From NCBI RefSeq assembly GCF_031198435.1, contig NZ_CP133548.1, forward strand, positions 4,064,001-4,128,000: a stretch of 64,000 nucleotides of DNA, written 5' to 3'. The notes beneath the pieces are model-generated. The model was not told the origin of the DNA and made no database searches. It saw nothing but the letters and a program-made list of their open reading frames with translations. This DNA is from Pleionea litopenaei. Its GTDB lineage: Bacteria; Pseudomonadota; Gammaproteobacteria; Enterobacterales; Kangiellaceae. Shown piece after piece: positions 62,925-64,000 of this stretch (within the stretch, counting starts at the first letter, position 1; each line of letters opens with the position of its first letter). The translations under genes were made by a program, and so were the position numbers.

Positions 62925-64000
62925 TTATCGGCGCGTTAAGTCGTCGATAAACAGGGTGCTGGCTTGAGCGGTCATTGGAGGGCTGATCAGAAAACCTTGA
63001 ATTTCATGGCAGCCAGCTTGCTTTAAAAACTCCAGTTGTTGGTGGGTCTCGACCCCTTCAGCAATCACCGCTAAATTCAAGTTTTTAGCGAGTGATATGA
63101 TCGCATTAGCAATCGCAGCATCGTCGGTGTCTGTGTCGAGATCCTGAATGAATGTTTTATCAATTTTTAGAGTATTGATGGGAAGTTTTTTAAGATAGCT
63201 TAAACTTGAATAGCCCGTTCCAAAATCATCAACCGCAATTCTTACACCCATTTCTTTTAGTTGGTTTAACGTTGTGATCGCTGAGTCAGGATCGTCCAAT
63301 AACATGGTTTCGGTGATCTCTAATTCAAGTAATTCTGGTGGAAGTTGGTTTTTTGCCAATACATTGGCCACCGTTTTATACAGGCTTTGTTGTTGAAATT
63401 GTCTCGCAGAAATATTTACCGATACTGGCAGATTATAGTTTCTAAGTTGCCACATTCGCGCTTGAGCGCAAGCTTCTTCAAGTACCCAATTTCCGATTTC
63501 ATTCACTTGGCCCGTTTCTTCGGCAATGGCGATAAATTCATCGGGCTCAATGGCTCCAATTGCCGTATTGTGCCAACGAAGTAATGCTTCCATTCCGATA
63601 ATAGTATTTTTGTTAATATTCAGCTTCGGTTGATAAACAAGTTCCAGTTCGTTGCGATCGAGCGCTTTACGAAGATGGTTGCCTACGGTGAGTTTGCGCA
63701 ACGTTTTTGTTTGGATATCTTCATTATAAAACTGAAAATTACTGCGACCGTTGCTTTTGGCAAAGTGCAATGCACTCTCAGTATTTTTTAACAGAGTAAT
63801 GGTGTCGGTACCATCGTTGGGGTATCGGCTAATACCGATACTTGGACTGATGGTAATTTCATGCTGTTCAATGTAAATAGGATGTTGAAAGCTTTCAAGT
63901 AAAGCTCTAGCAAAGTGTTTTAACTGGCGCTTATCGCGAAAGCCGGGCATCAGTAAAGTGAACTCATCGCCACCTAGTCGAGCGACGGTCCCGTTACTGG
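62925..64000 (-). CDS. GGDEF-EAL cyclic-di-GMP signalling protein, partial
   Basis: Runs off the right edge; about 358 residues seen. The GGDEF motif is intact just outside the frame's first ATG (ARLGGDEFTLL from 63984 to 63951), so the true start lies beyond the window. The EAL domain is complete: EALLRW, NISARQF, EITET, DDFGTGYSS, Lys in TLKID and EGVET. But the usual final Q-G is in HEIQGFLIS. Both synthesis and hydrolysis of c-di-GMP are possible. The sensor part is not visible. Confidence 0.93.
   Translation of the reverse strand, partial: SNGTVARLGGDEFTLLMPGFRDKRQLKHFARALLESFQHPIYIEQHEITISPSIGISRYPNDGTDTITLLKNTESALHFAKSNGRSNFQFYNEDIQTKTLRKLTVGNHLRKALDRNELELVYQPKLNINKNTIIGMEALLRWHNTAIGAIEPDEFIAIAEETGQVNEIGNWVLEEACAQARMWQLRNYNLPVSVNISARQFQQQSLYKTVANVLAKNQLPPELLELEITETMLLDDPDSAITTLNQLKEMGVRIAVDDFGTGYSSLSYLKKLPINTLKIDKTFIQDLDTDTDDAAIANAIISLAKNLNLAVIAEGVETHQQLEFLKQAGCHEIQGFLISPPMTAQASTLFIDDLTRR

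Overview
The window reads as ordinary chromosomal core of a marine-type gammaproteobacterium of moderate GC content, with one short accessory island. The evidence is the gene content: the yrbG-kdsD-kdsC-lptCAB-rpoN-hpf-ptsN-rapZ block, ibaG-murA, a complete ccoNOQP-GHI(S) cluster, FolE/FolX/FolM, H-NOX signalling, and several secreted or membrane proteins common in Alteromonadales/Oceanospirillales/Kangiellaceae-like bacteria. The family-level placement is inference. No rRNA or tRNA gene was recognised.

Layout. 1-787: end of pmbA. 939-11253 (minus strand): mgtE, then the PTS-Ntr/sigma-54 group (ptsO, a degenerate mannose-type EIIA, rapZ, ptsN, hpf, rpoN), then LPS transport and Kdo synthesis (lptB, lptA, lptC, kdsC, kdsD) and a yrbG cation/Ca2+ exchanger. 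11537-13097 (plus): ibaG-murA. 13207-17119 (minus): degS, degQ, zapG and def. 17315-22837 (plus): an alpha/beta hydrolase, zapE, panE, and an H-NOX gas sensor with its GGDEF/EAL partner. 22919-25093 (minus): a large secreted serine protease. 25506-27058 (plus): a small hypothetical gene and rnz.

27419-30188 is the accessory island: two integron-type gene cassettes with no integrase in view. The attC of the first is split by an IS110-family (IS1111 group) element. A long structured non-coding stretch lies downstream of the transposase and probably encodes the guide RNA (seekRNA/bridge RNA). A hairpin there carries the same heptamer as the attC core box that was hit.

30321-35479 holds a four-gene module with two divergent arms: a von Willebrand A lipoprotein and a coiled-coil membrane protein (minus), and an OmpR-like regulator and an unusual membrane histidine kinase (plus). 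The shared control region has 11-bp-spaced direct repeats and two inverted repeats. I do not recognise this as a named system, and it is the best candidate here for something undescribed.

36315-47209 (minus, apart from one LysE exporter) holds pdxH, a TauE/SafE-like protein, a DUF2982-like protein, ccoS and the ccoNOQPGHI operon. A candidate FNR/ANR box sits at -41.5 from a predicted start site upstream of ccoN. 47585-51722 (plus): methionine aminotransferase, omega-amidase, folX, folM and folE. 51790-53815 (minus): two tandem universal stress proteins. 54087-56189 (plus): an M13 metallopeptidase lipoprotein. 56287-60725 (minus): a CBS protein, a YfcC-type carrier, a POT peptide transporter and a TlpA-like thioredoxin. 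61024-62805 (plus): an AlkB-like dioxygenase and acuI/yhdH. The window ends inside a GGDEF-EAL gene on the minus strand.
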